From: DATDCV01 sp036524155
GTDB taxonomy: Bacteria; Verrucomicrobiota; Verrucomicrobiia; Limisphaerales; UBA8199
Reading direction: 5' to 3'
DNA: 28,849 nt
Assembly (NCBI GenBank): GCA_036524155.1
Contig: DATDCV010000115.1
Coordinates: 1-28,849, forward strand
Shown here: positions 8,684 to 17,371 of the stretch, in pieces
How positions within the stretch are numbered: the stretch's first letter is position 1
Layout of the letters: each line of letters opens with the position of its first letter
Notes under the pieces: generated by a model
Told to the model about the DNA's origin: nothing
The model's database searches: none
What the model saw: the letters and a program-made list of their open reading frames with translations, nothing else
Program-made: the position numbers and the translations under genes

Positions 8684-10329
8684 GGCGTGCTCGCGCTCGT
8701 GTGCAGCTTCACCAGGTCGCGTGCAAACGCAAAGAGGTGGGTGTTGGAAGCGACGTAAAGAACGCCATTGGCGACCACGGGGGTTGAATAGACCGGCGCA
8801 CCAAGGTTGGTCAGGCTAAGCAACTTCTTTTCCTTGCTGGCGGCGAAGACGGCGAGGTCACCGTCCTCGGTCCCGATAAAGACTTTGCCATCGGCGACGA
8901 GCGTGGAACCCCAGATGTGGGCCTTCAAATCGTGTCGCCAGTAGAGTTGGCCGGTGTCGGCGTCGAAGCAATGCAGGTAGCCGCTGAAGTCGCCGATGAA
9001 CAGCAGGCCATCGGGTGTGATGGAGACGGTGGAGAGGCTGCGGTGGATCTTGTCATAGGACCAGATTTTGCCCGAGGCGGTGATATCACCCGTCTTCGTG
9101 GCATCGATGCAAGTGAGAATGCCGACGCCTTCGCCGTGTTCGGGGTCCTGTCCGACTGCGGTGTAGACGCGGTTTTTCCAAAACACAGGAGTGGCATTAA
9201 TCTCACTGGGTCCTTCGGCAGCGGGATACTTGAATTTCTTTCTTTCCGGAGGATTACAGTCGTACCACCAGACACGCTTCAGGTAATTAGCGTCATCCTC
9301 CTTCACCGGTTTGGGGTCGAAGGCATAGCACACGCCGTCGCCGCCGCCGTAGAAGATGAGTTGCCGGCCGTTGACGGTGCCGCTGGAGGGCGAACTCCAA
9401 AGGCCGTGGAGGATTCGCGGGCCGATTTTGGCATCATCCTCGCCGACGAGCTCGCCGGTGCGTTTGTTTAAGGCGATGAGGCTGGGAGCGTTGGGGGAAG
9501 GGATGTTGGAGTGAGTCCAGTCCTGGCCGTTGGACGTATTGACATAGATGAAATCGCCGACGATCAATGGCGAGCCATCGGAGGCATTGTGGGGGAAGAC
9601 CCCCAGCTCATCGATGAGGTCATAGCGCCAGATTATGTCTCCGTCCTTCGGTCCGGGTTCGAGGGGCGGCGCCGGTCGTTCAGCGGTTTTGCCCTTGTCC
9701 AGTATGACATCTTTGACGACATATTTTGCCTCGTCTTTGAAGGGCCCGTCATTGCCGTTGGCCATGCCGTTGATGTCGAGGCAGAGGGCTTCGCAGCGGC
9801 TGCTGATAATGTAGACCCGGTCGCCCTCGATGGTGGGCGACGAGAGCAAGCCGAGACTCTCCCAGTCGTTCACCTTGCCGGAGGCGAGCTTGCTAATGAC
9901 CTGTTGCCAGAGCAGTTCCCCGGTCTGCTCATTGAGACACAGCAGAATGCTGCGATCGCCCGGGTGGCGCGGGTCGCGTGGTGGTTCATTGTTCGTGCCG
10001 ATGAACACCCGGCCGCGGGCAACCGTGACATTGCCGTAGCTTTGGGAGCCGATCTTGGCGACCCATTTTATGTTCTGGAGGTTGGAGCGGTCCACTTCCT
10101 CGGTACCGGATTTGAATTTGATCGCGGTCGAAGCGCCTCTGGTGAATTGGTGCGGTAAATCCGAGGCGGGTGAATACATATTCCGTTCGGGGGTGCCGCC
10201 CCACTGCGACCAGTCCTGGGCGTTGACGGAAAGGGCGAAGGTCAGAAGGCCGAGGATGGTGAGTCCGAAGGGAGCTGGATGCAAAGGGCCGATCTCCGAA
10301 ACCGGTTTGTGGTCCGAGTGCTGGTTCAT
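8680..10329 (-). CDS. Secreted PQQ-like beta-propeller protein (downstream copy)
   Basis: 549 residues. A hydrophobic stretch (FGLTILGLLTFALSVNAQ, about 22-38) after a 20-residue polar lead is a likely Sec signal cleaved at VNA-QD. The mature part starts DWSQWGGTPERNMYS, the usual opening of verrucomicrobial and planctomycete PQQ-repeat proteins. Blades follow with the repeat motif of the type LNEQTGELLW, DADTGQLYWRHDL and VFIGTEDGDLAVF. No cytochrome c or dehydrogenase active-site motif was noticed, so a true quinoprotein dehydrogenase is not supported; ligand binding or a scaffold role is more likely. The ATG at 10329 overlaps the stop of the upstream propeller gene by four bases. Confidence 0.88.
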   Translation of the reverse strand: MNQHSDHKPVSEIGPLHPAPFGLTILGLLTFALSVNAQDWSQWGGTPERNMYSPASDLPHQFTRGASTAIKFKSGTEEVDRSNLQNIKWVAKIGSQSYGNVTVARGRVFIGTNNEPPRDPRHPGDRSILLCLNEQTGELLWQQVISKLASGKVNDWESLGLLSSPTIEGDRVYIISSRCEALCLDINGMANGNDGPFKDEAKYVVKDVILDKGKTAERPAPPLEPGPKDGDIIWRYDLIDELGVFPHNASDGSPLIVGDFIYVNTSNGQDWTHSNIPSPNAPSLIALNKRTGELVGEDDAKIGPRILHGLWSSPSSGTVNGRQLIFYGGGDGVCYAFDPKPVKEDDANYLKRVWWYDCNPPERKKFKYPAAEGPSEINATPVFWKNRVYTAVGQDPEHGEGVGILTCIDATKTGDITASGKIWSYDKIHRSLSTVSITPDGLLFIGDFSGYLHCFDADTGQLYWRHDLKAHIWGSTLVADGKVFIGTEDGDLAVFAASKEKKLLSLTNLGAPVYSTPVVANGVLYVASNTHLFAFARDLVKLHTSASTP

Positions 10330-12665
10330 TTGAAGAGGGTGATGTTGTCGATGTAAATCTTCATTTCCTGAGGGGAAAAACCGAACAGACCGGGCGAGCC
10401 GGACTTGTGGCCGGTCTTATGCGGCACTTCCAGGGTCCAGTTGACGGGCTCGGTTTCGTCACGTTTCCAGGCTTTGGCGCGCACGACGGCGGAACCGTCT
10501 GGGTTCTGATCCACACGCGCCTTGAGGCGGTACCAGGTGTTGGGTGACCATTTGAAGTCCTCAGAGACGCGCAGCCGTTCCTGGTTGGAGTTGATTTCAA
10601 GTTTTTGTTCGTTGCCTTTGAGGACGATAAGGTAGCGCTGGTTGATAAGGCCCACCTCGGACATCTTGCGCCGATTGCCTTCGCTCATCACATCGGCCTG
10701 AATGGTGTATTGGTTCATCTCAGGTGTCCCGATAAAGACCGTGGCCCGCTGGAAGAAACGATTGTCGACGGTTTTGGCGAGCACCTTGTTGCCGTCTTTT
10801 TCGCGAACGTCGAATTTGAATCGGGCGCCAATCCAGGGCAGGGGAGGGTAAGCAAAGTGGACGCCCTCGGCATTCGTTTCGGTCAATGTGAAGGACTCGA
10901 AATCCTGTTGCTCGGGCAAGCCGGGCATGACACGGCCGCGCAAGTAGCCCTTCAGTCCGCCCGAGCTGACTTCAAACGCTCCCGCGGACGGCATGCGATC
11001 CGGGGCGGCCACCAACGCCCCCGCGCCGTTGAACGCACCTCGCAAGGTAGCTCTGACCTTCGCCGCGGCCGGAACGTAAGGTGTCCAGGAGACCTGGCTT
11101 GAGGGAATTGATTCCTGCACAGTGAAACCATTGGCGTCTAGCGAGCGGACGCGGAAACTGGCGCTCTCGCCCGGGTGCAGCAACACCTCGGAGGGAACCA
11201 CCTGGAGCTGGGCCGGCGCGCCCGGGGCCGGCCATCGCGTCTCCGGCGTTACCGGCGGGCAACCGTCGTTGTCGCCCGGTTTGCCCCAGCAATACAAGCG
11301 GCGGGTAGTTTGCAGGTAGAGTTTTCCATTATAGGCGACCGGTGTGCCGAAACAGCGGCCGTCGAGCACAGCGTGGCACAGTTCAGTGGCTTCTTTTTCC
11401 TCAGGCTTGATGATGTAGAAGGCGCCCTTGGTGCCTGCTTCGCCGTCCCCGGCGGCTTTCGAAGCCGGGTCGTCGAGCATTGGCACGTAAAGTTTGCCAT
11501 CAGCGAAAAGAGGGCAGGAATTCCGCTGCTCAATCCCGAGCTTGCGCTTCCATTTGATGCTACCGGTGTTGGCATCAACGGCAAAAAGGTCGCCCTTTTC
11601 GGCAACGGCAAAGATGGTATCGCCGACCAGGATGGGGGAACTAGTCGAGGAGGAGATATCGTCCGCCCACAGTTCGAGACCTTTGCGCTCGAGCACGGCC
11701 GGCGCGGCTGCGCCGCCGGCGGGGAGAACATCGGGCATTTTAAGCGCGACCATCTGGCCTAACTCGTAGGGGGTGCCGTAGATGGCGATGACCTTATTGT
11801 TGTCGTGGACCAGGACGGTGGCATTGATGCCGGCCCGGAAGAGCGGCACGCGCCAGAGCGGCTCGCCGGTGCGGGCGTTGACGCAGGCGATGCTGCCGTC
11901 ACCGATCGCGGCGAAAAACACGGGCCGGCCGTGATACCAACCGAATTGGGGGTGAGAGAAAGAATTGTCCTTGGGCTGGGCGCCTGGACTGGAAGCCCAA
12001 ACGAGGTCGCCGGTCTTTTTGTCGAAGGCGTAGAACCGGTCGGCGGCCGGGCCCTGCGCACCCCAGTTGGCTGTAATGCCGCGGGTGATCACCAGGTCAC
12101 CGTCGATGGCCGGCGATGCGGTGCGGCTATTCGGGAAGGTAAGCCGTCCGAACTCCTCCATCAGGGAGTGGTGCCAGAGGGGCTGCCCATCCGCCGTAAA
12201 GGCAGCCAGGATGCCTTGCGTCCCTTGGAAATAGACGTTGGCGGTTTCAGGGTCGATCGCGGGGCTGGCCGTGGCATACCGGAGGTAGATGGTGTCGCTC
12301 AAGTAGTCGTTATAGAGATGTTGCCAGAGCTTCTTCCCCGTCTCGGCGTCGAAGCAGGTCACCCCTTCCTGCAAATCGGGACCTTGCCCGAGGTAGCCCA
12401 GGGCATAAAGCCTGCCGCCCGCCAATACCGGCGCAGACTGGCCGGGATAGTCCGCCACCCACAAGGCTGTGGACACGGAGACGCGATCAGGGAGGCCCGT
12501 CTCCCGCGACACCCCGGTTTGCTCCGGCCCCCGCCAGCTCAGCCACCCGCGAACCCCCGCCGGGGACGGGAGGGCAGCGAAGCCCGGCGCCAGCCAAAGG
12601 GCGGCGAACACAGCAAAGGAAAAGCGGGAGAATGTGGTTTTGTTCGGAAAAACGTCGGCCTGCAT
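10326..12665 (-). CDS. Secreted PQQ-like beta-propeller protein with C-terminal beta-sandwich (upstream copy)
   Basis: 779 residues from the ATG at 12665, which has GGAG eight bases upstream; an ATG at 12701 would add 12 residues but lacks a ribosome-binding site. A signal peptide (FSFAVFAALWLAPGFAALP) leads into WLSWRGPEQTGVSRETGLP. Propeller blades follow with motifs such as FDAETGKKLWQ, FDKKTGDLVW, VNARTGEPLWRV and VDANTGSIKWKRKLG. After about residue 470 there is an immunoglobulin-like linker and then a concanavalin/DUF1080-like sandwich (PNTWYRLKARVDQNPDGS, ending IYIDNITLF) that probably binds carbohydrate. It is the first gene of the ATGA-coupled operon ending in the symporter. It lies 103 bases after the ligase gene, so read-through from that operon is possible. 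Confidence 0.88.
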   Translation of the reverse strand: MQADVFPNKTTFSRFSFAVFAALWLAPGFAALPSPAGVRGWLSWRGPEQTGVSRETGLPDRVSVSTALWVADYPGQSAPVLAGGRLYALGYLGQGPDLQEGVTCFDAETGKKLWQHLYNDYLSDTIYLRYATASPAIDPETANVYFQGTQGILAAFTADGQPLWHHSLMEEFGRLTFPNSRTASPAIDGDLVITRGITANWGAQGPAADRFYAFDKKTGDLVWASSPGAQPKDNSFSHPQFGWYHGRPVFFAAIGDGSIACVNARTGEPLWRVPLFRAGINATVLVHDNNKVIAIYGTPYELGQMVALKMPDVLPAGGAAAPAVLERKGLELWADDISSSTSSPILVGDTIFAVAEKGDLFAVDANTGSIKWKRKLGIEQRNSCPLFADGKLYVPMLDDPASKAAGDGEAGTKGAFYIIKPEEKEATELCHAVLDGRCFGTPVAYNGKLYLQTTRRLYCWGKPGDNDGCPPVTPETRWPAPGAPAQLQVVPSEVLLHPGESASFRVRSLDANGFTVQESIPSSQVSWTPYVPAAAKVRATLRGAFNGAGALVAAPDRMPSAGAFEVSSGGLKGYLRGRVMPGLPEQQDFESFTLTETNAEGVHFAYPPLPWIGARFKFDVREKDGNKVLAKTVDNRFFQRATVFIGTPEMNQYTIQADVMSEGNRRKMSEVGLINQRYLIVLKGNEQKLEINSNQERLRVSEDFKWSPNTWYRLKARVDQNPDGSAVVRAKAWKRDETEPVNWTLEVPHKTGHKSGSPGLFGFSPQEMKIYIDNITLFK

Positions 12666-12768
12666 TTTACATACTCCAGGAACAAGAGACAGGGGCACCA
12701 TCGATGACGATTAGTGATTTGGCAAATGTATATTCCTAATAGACGGCGGCGCGGCGGGGACCGGGGGA

Positions 12769-14145
12769 TCAGTCACTGACGCGGACCCAGCGCTGCGCTT
12801 TCATTTCGCACCGCGGAAGCGATCCGGGAGGAAGGAGGCGGACGGGGATCCGCAGGTTGAGGGCGGTTTGGCAGGCTTCGGCGAGGCGGCCGGAGAGCGT
12901 GGCCGTGTCGGGAGTGCCGGGCGCGGGTTCCACGTCCAGGGACAGTTCAGGCAGGGCGCGGCGGCGATCGAGTTGGACACGGTACTCGGCGACTTCGGGG
13001 CAGGTGCGAACGATTTCTTCGATCAGGCTGGGGTAAACATTGACGCCGCGGACGACCACCATGTCATCGCTCCGGCCGAGGATGCCGCCTTCGAGCGCCA
13101 GTTCGGATCGGCCGCAACAGCAGACCAAACGGGGGCGTGCTTTTACGAGGTCACCGGTCCGGTAGCGGAGGAGAGGCGATCCGATTCGATCCAGCGTGGT
13201 GAGCACCAACTCACCCGGCTCGCCCGGCGGTGCCGGCCCGCCGGTCGCGGGGTCAACCACTTCGGGAAGGTAGGCGGATTCCAAAATATGAAGCAGGCCC
13301 GGCTCCCGGGGGCATTGGTAGCTGACAGGCCCGACCTCGGTCATTCCGTGATGGTCGAAGACCGATGCTCCGGGCCAAAGCCTTTCGATGCGCGCGCGGG
13401 TGGCCGGAATGCTGCCGCCGCCTTCACCGGCAACAATGATAAGTCGCAGACAGCTCCTGGAGAGGTCGATCTTCTTTTCAGTGGCGATTTCCCCAAGGTA
13501 CTGGGCGTAGGTTGGGGTGCAACAGAGCACGGTGATGTGATTGTCAAGGATGGCTTCCAGGCGGGCCAGGCTGGTCATGGAGCCGCCGGTGAAGCAGAAA
13601 CAACCCAGCCGCAGGACCGCCTCCAGCCCAGACCAAAAGCCGAGAAACGGGCCGAAAGAAAAAGCGAAGAAAAACCGGTCACGGCGGTCAATGCCGGCCG
13701 CGGCGAGGATGTGCGTCCAATTGTCGACGATATGGTCCCAGCTCTCGGGCGTGTCGAGCCAGCGGATGGGGAGGGTAGTCGTGCCGCTGGTCTGGTGACA
13801 GCGCACATAGGCTTCCACCGGATAGGTGAGGTTCGTTCCGTAGGGAGGATGATCGATCCGGTCTCGGACCAACTCGTGCCGTGAAGTTACCGGGATCAAA
13901 CGGGTATAATCTTCGAGGCTGGCAAACCGACGCGGGAGAGAGCAGGTGGTGAGCTTTCGGGCATAGAATAGATTGTGGGGAAGGATAGCCGCAAGGAGGC
14001 GGTCGAGTTTGCCGAGCTGTAGCTGCCGAATGGACGCCAGGTCGGGCAGGCCGGATGCGGAGGAGTCGACGACGCGAGGGGACAATCGCGAGGCGAGTTC
14101 TGGCTCGTTGATCGGGCGGCAGGCGATGGCGATATCAGTAAACAT
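12769..14145 (-). CDS. PaaK-type aryl-CoA ligase (adenylate-forming)
   Basis: 458 residues from the ATG at 14145, whose A is shared with the preceding stop codon (TGATG). The protein resembles phenylacetate-CoA ligase. It has the P-loop HQTSGTTTLPIRW (117-129), HHGMTEVGPVSYQCP (265-279), the adenylate motif RYRTGDLVK (327-335), the hinge GRSDDMVVVRGVNVYPS (357-373) and a C-terminal catalytic lysine in CEMKAQRW (K449). The length matches the family. It should activate a carboxylic acid, probably aromatic, as an acyl-adenylate and transfer it to CoA or a carrier protein. Its operon partners (chorismate-lyase-like protein and hotdog thioesterase) make 4-hydroxybenzoate the leading candidate substrate, by inference. 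Four cysteines around 342-344 and 278 could bind metal, as in some PaaK relatives. Confidence 0.88.
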   Translation of the reverse strand: MFTDIAIACRPINEPELASRLSPRVVDSSASGLPDLASIRQLQLGKLDRLLAAILPHNLFYARKLTTCSLPRRFASLEDYTRLIPVTSRHELVRDRIDHPPYGTNLTYPVEAYVRCHQTSGTTTLPIRWLDTPESWDHIVDNWTHILAAAGIDRRDRFFFAFSFGPFLGFWSGLEAVLRLGCFCFTGGSMTSLARLEAILDNHITVLCCTPTYAQYLGEIATEKKIDLSRSCLRLIIVAGEGGGSIPATRARIERLWPGASVFDHHGMTEVGPVSYQCPREPGLLHILESAYLPEVVDPATGGPAPPGEPGELVLTTLDRIGSPLLRYRTGDLVKARPRLVCCCGRSELALEGGILGRSDDMVVVRGVNVYPSLIEEIVRTCPEVAEYRVQLDRRRALPELSLDVEPAPGTPDTATLSGRLAEACQTALNLRIPVRLLPPGSLPRCEMKAQRWVRVSD

Positions 14146-14753
14146 CAAGCCGGCTGGTCTGAACTAAGTCCGGCCACTGGGCCCGCAGTGCGCTCCCCGG
14201 GGGATGCAGGAGGCGCGGTAACAGCAGGCCTGAGTGGCACCGGGCCGGGTGCGGGTTTATACAGAGTGACAAGACAGCCGCCGACGGCGGCCAGGAACAG
14301 GCCGAGGACGAACGGCCAAGGCAGTCCGCGCCAGCCACCGGCGGGGGGATGGAGGGTTAGCGAGTAAAGCGCGTTGAGGACCGGGGCCCCGGCAAAAACG
14401 ATCGACATGACCACAGCAGGGGTGCCCTTTGCGCCAAAGGCCAGCAGGACTCCGAAGGCTCCCGCGGCGCCGACGATACCGGCGAGAACCGACCAGGCGA
14501 CGCCCCCCGGCGTGAGATTCAAGGAGGCGCCTTTCCATAGCAGAAACGCCAGGGGGGCGACTACCGCGGTGAGGAAGTAGGCGACCCCAACACAGAGGAA
14601 CGCTTTATAGCGCCCGTTGACGGGGTCGTTCATGGCGGACTGGCCGGAGTGCAGGAAGGCGCCGTACAACCCCCAGCAAACCACCGTCATCAAAGAAAAG
14701 ACAAGCCAGGTCTGGGTCTGCGAATCGGCTGTGTGGCGCACGAGATCGTTCAT
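14145..14753 (-). CDS. Small EamA/DMT-like membrane protein
   Basis: 202 residues from the ATG at 14753. Five hydrophobic helices are visible at about 15-34, 51-73, 83-105, 112-131 and 148-166, followed by a proline-rich soluble tail of about 35 residues. Motifs such as GVAWSVLAGIVGAAGAFGVLLAFG and SIVFAGAPVLNALYSLTLHP are typical of half an EamA-type (DMT superfamily) transporter. Full members have ten helices, so this would have to act as a dimer, as small DMT proteins do. It sits 31 bases after the thioesterase gene and overlaps the ligase start by one base. It may export the product of this operon (inference). Confidence 0.72.
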   Translation of the reverse strand: MNDLVRHTADSQTQTWLVFSLMTVVCWGLYGAFLHSGQSAMNDPVNGRYKAFLCVGVAYFLTAVVAPLAFLLWKGASLNLTPGGVAWSVLAGIVGAAGAFGVLLAFGAKGTPAVVMSIVFAGAPVLNALYSLTLHPPAGGWRGLPWPFVLGLFLAAVGGCLVTLYKPAPGPVPLRPAVTAPPASPGERTAGPVAGLSSDQPA

Positions 14754-14784
14754 AATCTGTGGATACGGGTGAACATGGGGAGTG

Positions 14785-15405
14785 CTATAAGAGCGGGAGG
14801 ACAATAGAGTGGTTGGTTCCGCGCAGGCGGCGAGGCGTCGCGGTTGTGGAGGCGGTGGGATTGGCGGCTCCGCCGGGCGAGCCGGAATTGGCGCCAACCG
14901 ATCCCACGCGGGAAGAAATCAAGCCAGCGGCCAGCAGTTGCGGCGGGGCAGGCTGAATCTTTCCGGCCAGCGCGCCGGGCAGCGGCACAGATTTGAGAAT
15001 ACCGTTGCCCTGGCGGGTAGCGCACGCCAGGACCAGGCGACCGCGAGCGACTTGTCGGCGGTCGGGGCTGCCGAGACGGTAGAACCGGAATTGGTAGGTG
15101 AGGCTGCGCGCACCTTTTCGTTCGACCAGCAGATGAATCAGGACTTCGTCTTCGAAATGGAGAGGGGCAAGGTAATCACACTCCGCGTGGACGCGCGGGA
15201 GGCAAACCTCGAGGCCGCAGCGCGAGAGCAGGACGGAGAGACCGAGCGAACGCAGGAAAGCGGTCTCGGCTGCTTCCATGAACCGGAAGAAATTCGAGAA
15301 GTGCATGATGCCGGCCATGTCAGTGTCGCAGAACTCAACCCGGCGGGTGATTTGAAAATCAGACGTCCTGGTTTCTTCGTGATGGCGAGCAGGGGAGGCG
15401 TTCAT
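14785..15405 (-). CDS. Hotdog acyl-CoA thioesterase (4HBT/YbgC family)
   Basis: 206 residues from the ATG at 15405, which overlaps the stop of the flavoenzyme gene (ATGA). The signature of 4-hydroxybenzoyl-CoA thioesterase-like enzymes is clear: RRVEFCDTDMAGIMHFSNFFRFMEAAE near residues 22-48, with the catalytic Asp in DTDMAGIMHF. The hotdog strands HAECDYLAPLHFEDEVLIHL and SLTYQFRFYRL follow. The last 60 or so residues (low-complexity, ending in HSIVLPLL) do not look like the family and may be an unstructured tail. Related thioesterases occur in aryl-polyene clusters. In this operon it would release an aromatic acid from CoA or a carrier protein. Confidence 0.87.
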   Translation of the reverse strand: MNASPARHHEETRTSDFQITRRVEFCDTDMAGIMHFSNFFRFMEAAETAFLRSLGLSVLLSRCGLEVCLPRVHAECDYLAPLHFEDEVLIHLLVERKGARSLTYQFRFYRLGSPDRRQVARGRLVLACATRQGNGILKSVPLPGALAGKIQPAPPQLLAAGLISSRVGSVGANSGSPGGAANPTASTTATPRRLRGTNHSIVLPLL

Positions 15406-16682
15406 GCGCAAGCGGCCTCGGCTGGCTTGCCGGGTAGCGGCAGCCCGTAGGGCAGGGGAGCGGGGACTTCGACGGTTTCGGCGACCGCACGATAGAGTTC
15501 GGAGAAATCCTTGTTGACATCGCCGGAGAGGCAATCGGTTATGTCGTCCGCCAGGTTGGGGTATTTATTGGTGAGTTTGCGGAAGCTGAAGGCGGGATCA
15601 TAAAATGCGTAAACGAGTTTGCGCATGTTTTCGATGCCCTCTCGCATGAGCCGGCCATAGTCAGCGAACCGATCGGAGGAGAAATCCCCGGCGGCAAAAG
15701 CGTCGCGGATGGCGTCAGCGGCGAGGGAGCCGCTCTTAAGTGCGAGCATCACTCCCGAGGAGAAGACCGGATCGAGGAAACCAAACGCATCGCCGGCCAG
15801 CAGCAGGCCGTCGGCCGCACAGTAGCGGGAGCGCCAGGAGAACTCGCTGGTCAGATGGTACGGGCCCTCCTGTTTGCCGGGGGCGAGGTGCGCTTTGATC
15901 CAGGCGTTCTGGCCGACCTCCCGGTGGAAGATGTCCCGAGGTTCGCGCACCGCCCCGCGAGTGAGGTATTTGCCTTCGGCGACAACGCCGACGCTGACCA
16001 TGTCACGGTGCTGGGGGATGTACCAGAACCAGCCTTTCTCGGGGACATAGGCGACGGTGGTGGCGCCGGCTTCGAGGCCGGGGTCGCGTTGCGCGCCGCG
16101 GTAGTAGGTCCAAACCGCGACTTTATTGAGCTTGGGCTCGCGGATGCGCCAGTTGAGGCGCGTGGGAGCGAAGGCGTCGCGACCCGAGCAATCGAGAGTC
16201 ATCGGCGCCCGGAAATCACGCGGCGGGCCGGATTTGGCCTGGGCGCGGATCCCGACGGTGGTGCCATTTTCGTGGAGCAATCTGGTTACGGTGGTTTCTT
16301 CCAGGACTTCGGCGCCCTTCTCGCGGGCGTTTTCCAGCAGCAGGGAATCGAATTCGGAGCGGAGGACCTGCCAGGTTTGGGCCACGTCGGGAGCGTATCG
16401 GGTTGAGAAATAGAACGGCTGAGAGGCTTTGCCGGAGGGAGAAACGAACTGAACACTGTGCTTTTGGACAAAGGCGGACCGGCGCATCTTGTCGAGCAGG
16501 CCCAACCGCTTGAGGGGGTAGTGGGTGAAAGGGAGCAAAGACTCGCCGATATGATAGCGCGGGAATTTCTCGCGTTCGAGCACGAGCACGCGAAGCCCGT
16601 GCTCAGCCAGCAGGGCGGCGGCGGCTGAGCCCGCCGGGCCCGCGCCAATCACAATAGTGTCATAGCCGTGTGGATTCATCAT
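15402..16682 (-). CDS. FAD-dependent halogenase-like oxidoreductase
   Basis: 426 residues. The Rossmann FAD motif is DTIVIGAGPAGSAAA (8-22). FPRYHIGESLLP (39-50) is the hallmark of the tryptophan/phenol halogenase superfamily. FVQKHSVQF (70-78) places a lysine (K73) where phenolic halogenases carry their catalytic lysine, and GWFWYIP (216-222) satisfies the WxWxIP motif. The second FAD motif GLLLAGDAFGFLDPVFSSGV lies at 291-310. Many relatives with these motifs are hydroxylases or reductases, so halogenation is not established. The gene starts with an ATGA overlap (16679-16682) after the chorismate-lyase-like gene and ends with one before the thioesterase gene. Similar enzymes are common in aryl-polyene and flexirubin clusters. 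The likely substrate is a hydroxylated aromatic ring or acyl chain (inference). Confidence 0.88.
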   Translation of the reverse strand: MMNPHGYDTIVIGAGPAGSAAAALLAEHGLRVLVLEREKFPRYHIGESLLPFTHYPLKRLGLLDKMRRSAFVQKHSVQFVSPSGKASQPFYFSTRYAPDVAQTWQVLRSEFDSLLLENAREKGAEVLEETTVTRLLHENGTTVGIRAQAKSGPPRDFRAPMTLDCSGRDAFAPTRLNWRIREPKLNKVAVWTYYRGAQRDPGLEAGATTVAYVPEKGWFWYIPQHRDMVSVGVVAEGKYLTRGAVREPRDIFHREVGQNAWIKAHLAPGKQEGPYHLTSEFSWRSRYCAADGLLLAGDAFGFLDPVFSSGVMLALKSGSLAADAIRDAFAAGDFSSDRFADYGRLMREGIENMRKLVYAFYDPAFSFRKLTNKYPNLADDITDCLSGDVNKDFSELYRAVAETVEVPAPLPYGLPLPGKPAEAACA

Positions 16683-17371
16683 TCCTCGGGGTGGCGATCC
16701 GCGGTGTTGCGGACTGGGGATAAAGCCCGGCCGCGGCTCCTCTTTGTTACGTGCCCGGCGACCGGGGCGAGCAACTCAACAACCTCAGCCAGGAGCCGGC
16801 GAGATCCGTCGAGCAACACGTTACGGCGGCCGTAAACGCCGGCGTTCCGGCGCAACCCCAGCATGGAGCGCAGGTGCGGATCCGGTTCCGCGCGGAAGAA
16901 GTCCTGGGGCCAGCTCAGATGAGGGATGCCGTCGGCTTGCAGAATGCTTCCGAATGGCACCTGTTCCGCCAGCACTCGCGCGGCTGAGGCTGGCGGCAGA
17001 TGGCGAAGCTCGATGCGAATCGCGCCATAGCCAACCCGTTGCCAGTCGCCGGCGAGTCGCAATATGACCTCGCGGCGGTAAGTGTCGCCGTCGCGCCAGC
17101 GGTGGAGCACGAAGATCCCGAGTGTCCGGTGATAGAACGACTCGAGGGTGGGGGTCAAATCCATCGAGTGGACCAGCAGCTTGCGATAGGGCTGCGGGAT
17201 CTGTTCTTCCCCGACCTTTTCGAGGCACGGCAGAGGCAGACCCACGCGCGCGTAACAGAGCTCCAGTAAAGCGGCCCAGGGTTGCGGGCGCCTATTCCGC
17301 GTGCGGAAGCCTGGGTCGGCGGCCTCCGATCGAGCCGAGCTGTTCAGAAGTTCGATCGCGAAGTCACGCAT
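16679..17371 (-). CDS. Chorismate lyase-like protein (UbiC/DUF98 fold)
   Basis: 230 residues from an ATG at 17371, inside the last codons of the radical SAM gene (8-base overlap ATGCGTGA). Similarity to UbiC is weak overall but lines up along the chain. KLLVHSMDLTPTLESF (64-79) matches the LLLEDSMTKRFE part. TYRREVILRL (97-106) matches YWLREILL and keeps the active-site Arg (R100). GSILQADG (141-148) matches PLGRYLF. RRNAGVYGRRNVL (174-186) matches RDAGLWGRRSRL, and the following LLAEVVELLAP keeps the Glu (E199). UbiC-type enzymes convert chorismate to 4-hydroxybenzoate and pyruvate. No UbiA gene is near, so ubiquinone synthesis is not suggested; the neighbouring ligase and thioesterase point to a different use of the product. 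The function is inferred from pattern alignment by eye. Confidence 0.66.
   Translation of the reverse strand: MRDFAIELLNSSARSEAADPGFRTRNRRPQPWAALLELCYARVGLPLPCLEKVGEEQIPQPYRKLLVHSMDLTPTLESFYHRTLGIFVLHRWRDGDTYRREVILRLAGDWQRVGYGAIRIELRHLPPASAARVLAEQVPFGSILQADGIPHLSWPQDFFRAEPDPHLRSMLGLRRNAGVYGRRNVLLDGSRRLLAEVVELLAPVAGHVTKRSRGRALSPVRNTADRHPEE

Noticed and set aside
11805..12707. 300-codon plus-strand open frame
   Set aside because: It is antisense to the propeller gene, which has a signal peptide, propeller motifs and a good ribosome-binding site.
12868..13884. 338-codon plus-strand open frame
   Set aside because: It is antisense to the ligase gene, which carries all adenylate-forming motifs.
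16679..17371. Ubiquinone biosynthesis
   Set aside because: No UbiA, UbiD/X or methyltransferase lies nearby, and the neighbours are a ligase, thioesterase and flavoenzyme instead.
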